A DNA stretch of 11,627 nucleotides from the NCBI GenBank assembly GCA_028456385.1, contig JALNQF010000895.1:1-11627 (forward strand), read 5' to 3'. The notes below the pieces were generated by a model, which was not told the DNA's origin, ran no database searches, and saw nothing but the letters and a program-made list of their open reading frames with translations. This document shows, one piece after another, positions 10,674-11,627 of this stretch. This stretch comes from Ophiosphaerella korrae. Taxonomy: Eukaryota; Ascomycota; Dothideomycetes; Pleosporales; Phaeosphaeriaceae. A program made the position numbers and the translations under genes. Each line of letters starts with the position of its first letter. The first letter of the stretch is position 1.

Positions 10674-10862
10674 TACGAAGTAGACACGTATAGAGAATAG
10701 AAAGAATAGGAAGTTAAGAAAATCCTATAGTACTAGTTCTAAAATAGAAGAAACTACTACTTAGTAGAATAGATAGGTATAGACAAAAAAGGACAACTAT
10801 AGGAAGAAATATAGGAACTAGAGGACAATCTTAATTACCCTAAGAAACTAGAGGAGTTCTAA
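10674..10862 (+). other. C-terminal chromodomain of element 2
   Basis: Recognisable blocks are YEVDTYRE (10674 onward), EVKKIL, a RRNYYLVE block followed by a mutated Trp stop, IGIDKKGQL, and ELEDNLNYPKKLEEF at the end. This is the classical chromodomain pattern fused to integrase in chromoviruses, where it is thought to steer insertion toward modified (heterochromatic) histones. Stops sit at the aromatic-cage and linker Trp positions. The reading frame ends near the TAA at 10860 or the TAA at 10866; mutation makes the true stop uncertain. Confidence 0.85.
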
Positions 10863-10904
10863 AGTTAAAACCCTCTAGAATACCTAGCAGCGAACTAAGA
10901 GAAC

Positions 10905-11220
10905 TAATATTACTAACGACAGATAGAGAGATAATAAGGACGTCTAGCGTAGGACCTACTACAGTAATACTAAACGCCTTATCTAAGTCTAGCTTAGCTT
11001 CTAGAGCTACTAACTACTTAGCTAATTTCTTATTATTTAAGGCCTTTATCTTACAAAGACGAGAGAGACAAGCTTAATTCTCTACTAGCTTACTCTACGC
11101 AAGCTCCTAGATACGCTTATGCTTAGCTTTAGCCTCTACGATTTAAGATAGTAATTTCTCTTAAGTCTAGTTAATAGCTTTCCCTATTATCGTTAAGCCT
11201 AGACGCAAGAATAAGTATAA
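10905..11220 (-). pseudogene. Possible antisense coiled-coil accessory reading frame, degraded
   Basis: Read from 11220 downward on the - strand, one frame gives a Lys/Glu/Leu-rich helical sequence. It includes EKLLS, IVEAKAKHKRI, SKLVEN, KIKALNNKKLAK and LVALEAKLDLDKAF, with five TAA/TAG codons at plausible Gln/Arg/Trp positions. A stop-free, Ser/Val/Leu-rich tail follows for about 45 codons. The + strand switches from purine-rich (pol) to pyrimidine-rich over about 10930-11200, as expected if the coding strand here is the opposite one. Some LTR retroelements carry an extra ORF between integrase and the 3' LTR. The 5' end of this frame is not identifiable, and the function is unknown. It could also be non-coding. 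Confidence 0.35.
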
Positions 11221-11528
11221 TAAACTTACACCTAGAAAGAGAAACACTAGACACGTTATAAGAGCTACGTATGTTCGTATAAATATACGCCTTATAAGCC
11301 CTACTATTGTTTATAGAAATAATATAAGGAAGAGACTTAGGGTTTAACTTAAGAGAAGTACAACAAGAGTAAAGAAACATTTTAATACTATTACGCAACA
11401 CGCAATTAGTAAGGAGGTAGTAATAACGTATAGATAAAATAGTTATAAGGGAGGATAAAGAACTCTACATTAACGAAGAAACTAGACTAATAACTCTAGC
11501 TCTAGGATAGGTAAACTAGGACCTACCT
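11221..11528. other. 3' non-pol region of element 2, no confirmed gene
   Basis: The stretch between the possible antisense frame and the polypurine tract. On the - strand a stop-poor frame runs from about 11520 to 11171 with only one internal stop and includes a 76-codon ATG-initiated ORF (11401-11171). Its product (MLRNSIKMFLYS..., Ser/Ile/Tyr-rich) has no recognisable domain and is in a different frame from the coiled-coil reading below it. It may be the 5' part of an antisense gene separated by a lost intron or frame change, or simply a frame in which TA falls outside the first codon positions. I see no structured RNA or repeats here. Confidence 0.3.
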
Positions 11529-11542
11529 AGGAAGAGAGATAG
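11529..11542 (+). other. Polypurine tract of element 2
   Basis: AGGAAGAGAGATAG directly abuts the 3' LTR terminus TGTTA. In LTR elements this RNase H-resistant purine run primes plus-strand DNA synthesis. Only one base (T at 11540) interrupts the purines. Confidence 0.7.
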
Positions 11543-11627
11543 TGTTATAGGTGTAATAGAAGAAATCGAGATAGAACTAATTAGTCCTAATCTAGGCGCT
11601 AACGAAGTATAGGACGAGCGGGGTAAC
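11543..11627 (+). repeat. 3' long terminal repeat of element 2, first 85 bases
   Basis: Aligns without gaps to 4946-5030 with nine differences, all transitions. It is cut by the window end at GGGTAAC; the palindromic module and right terminus lie outside. Confidence 0.92.

Larger units (their letters stand above)
5436..10862 (+). pseudogene. gag-pol: Element 2 gag-pol remnant in a single reading frame
   Basis: One frame (position mod 3 = 0) links every recognisable domain over about 1,800 codons, broken only by substitutions to TAA/TAG. The likely start is the ATA at 5436 (an ATG changed by G to A) before V-E-S-L-T, but this is a guess. Order: N-terminal acidic helix (5520-5700); capsid-like Gag (5700-6240); double zinc knuckle (6345-6455); a spacer of nearly 400 codons; protease (active site 7653-7664, NSRA for DSGA; DIILGM at 7869); RT (RPYIDFRKTN from 8256, YLDN at 8559-8570 for YLDD); RNase H (intact TDAS at 9003-9014; DALSRR from 9345); integrase (Asp 9828, Asp 10026, Glu 10134, all intact); chromodomain (10674-10862). 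Stops read TAA or TAG at positions where the family has Trp, Arg or Gln. A single Gag-Pol polyprotein without a programmed frameshift is inferred. Confidence 0.9.
4946..11627 (+). mobile_element. Element 2: nested RIP-degraded Ty3/gypsy chromovirus, nearly full length
   Basis: The element begins with an LTR (TGTTACGGG...) and carries a one-frame Gag-Pol relic with a C-terminal chromodomain. It ends in the window with 85 bases of a second LTR copy at 11543. First LTR base to second LTR base is 6597 bp, so with a full 3' LTR the element would be about 7.0 kb. It is inserted in the same orientation as element 1, inside that element's chromodomain codons. CpA survives visibly more often here than in element 1, and several catalytic residues are intact, so it has suffered less mutation. 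It has no usable open reading frame. Confidence 0.92.

Noticed and set aside
5436..10862. A reassigned genetic code (TAA/TAG read as an amino acid), since the gag-pol frame is open apart from TAA/TAG and TGA is nearly absent.
   Set aside because: Stops stand at Trp, Arg and Gln positions alike, catalytic Asp reads Asn, zinc-ligand Cys/His read Tyr, and the non-coding LTR shows the same CpA/TpG loss. Mutation explains all of this; a code change does not.
1..11627. A currently active retrotransposon.
   Set aside because: Both polyproteins are broken by many stops, and the protease and RT catalytic residues are gone in each element.
1..11627. Centromeric or subtelomeric location, often seen for RIP-degraded nested chromoviruses.
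   Set aside because: No telomere repeat, centromere marker or flanking gene is visible; position in the chromosome cannot be judged from this window.
1..11627. CRISPR arrays, tRNA or rRNA genes, bacterial-type operons or toxin/defence systems.
   Set aside because: I saw no regularly spaced repeats, cloverleaf-like or rRNA-like sequence, or non-retroelement protein motifs. The palindromes at 5072-5163 are a two-unit LTR module, not an array.

Overview
The window is AT-rich, stop-codon-saturated DNA with no intact gene in either orientation. Almost all of it is two degenerate Ty3/gypsy-type LTR retrotransposons read on the + strand. TpA and CTAG are strikingly abundant, CpA and TpG are depleted, and the damage is almost entirely C-to-T and G-to-A. 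This is the signature of repeat-induced point mutation (RIP), so the source is most likely an AT-rich, repeat-packed block in the genome of a filamentous ascomycete (Pezizomycotina). The species cannot be named from this sequence. Nothing in it looks bacterial, organellar or like a host housekeeping gene.

Layout. Positions 1-4945 are the inner part of an older element (element 1). The window opens inside its gag, followed by protease, reverse transcriptase, RNase H and integrase, and the first residues of a C-terminal chromodomain. At 4946 that chromodomain is cut by the 5' LTR of a second element (element 2). Element 2 fills the rest: a 5' LTR (4946 to about 5364, or possibly 5330) carrying a 48-bp-period pair of palindromes; a gag-pol relic in one continuous reading frame (about 5436-10862) with a double zinc knuckle, protease, RT, RNase H, integrase and chromodomain; a 3' region of about 0.66 kb with traces of an antisense coiled-coil reading frame; a polypurine tract at 11529-11542; and the first 85 bases of the 3' LTR, where the window stops. 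The missing half of element 1 is expected just beyond the right edge.

How the parts relate. Both elements belong to the chromodomain-bearing branch of Ty3/gypsy (chromoviruses). Neither can be functional. Element 1 has the heavier damage: protease D to N, RT YxDD to YIDN, RNase H D to N, and integrase D,D,E reduced to D,N,K. Element 2 has lost the protease and RT aspartates but keeps the RNase H TDAS motif and all three integrase acidic residues. This fits element 1 having been mutated before, or more often than, element 2, which landed in it later. The 85 comparable LTR bases differ at nine sites, all transitions, with no indels.

The most useful observations are the in-frame nested insertion inside a chromodomain, the strong trinucleotide context of the surviving CpA sites, the tandem palindromes in the LTR, the different gag/pol frame arrangements of the two elements, and the possible antisense accessory frame. 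I found no sign of a new defence, RNA or metabolic system.
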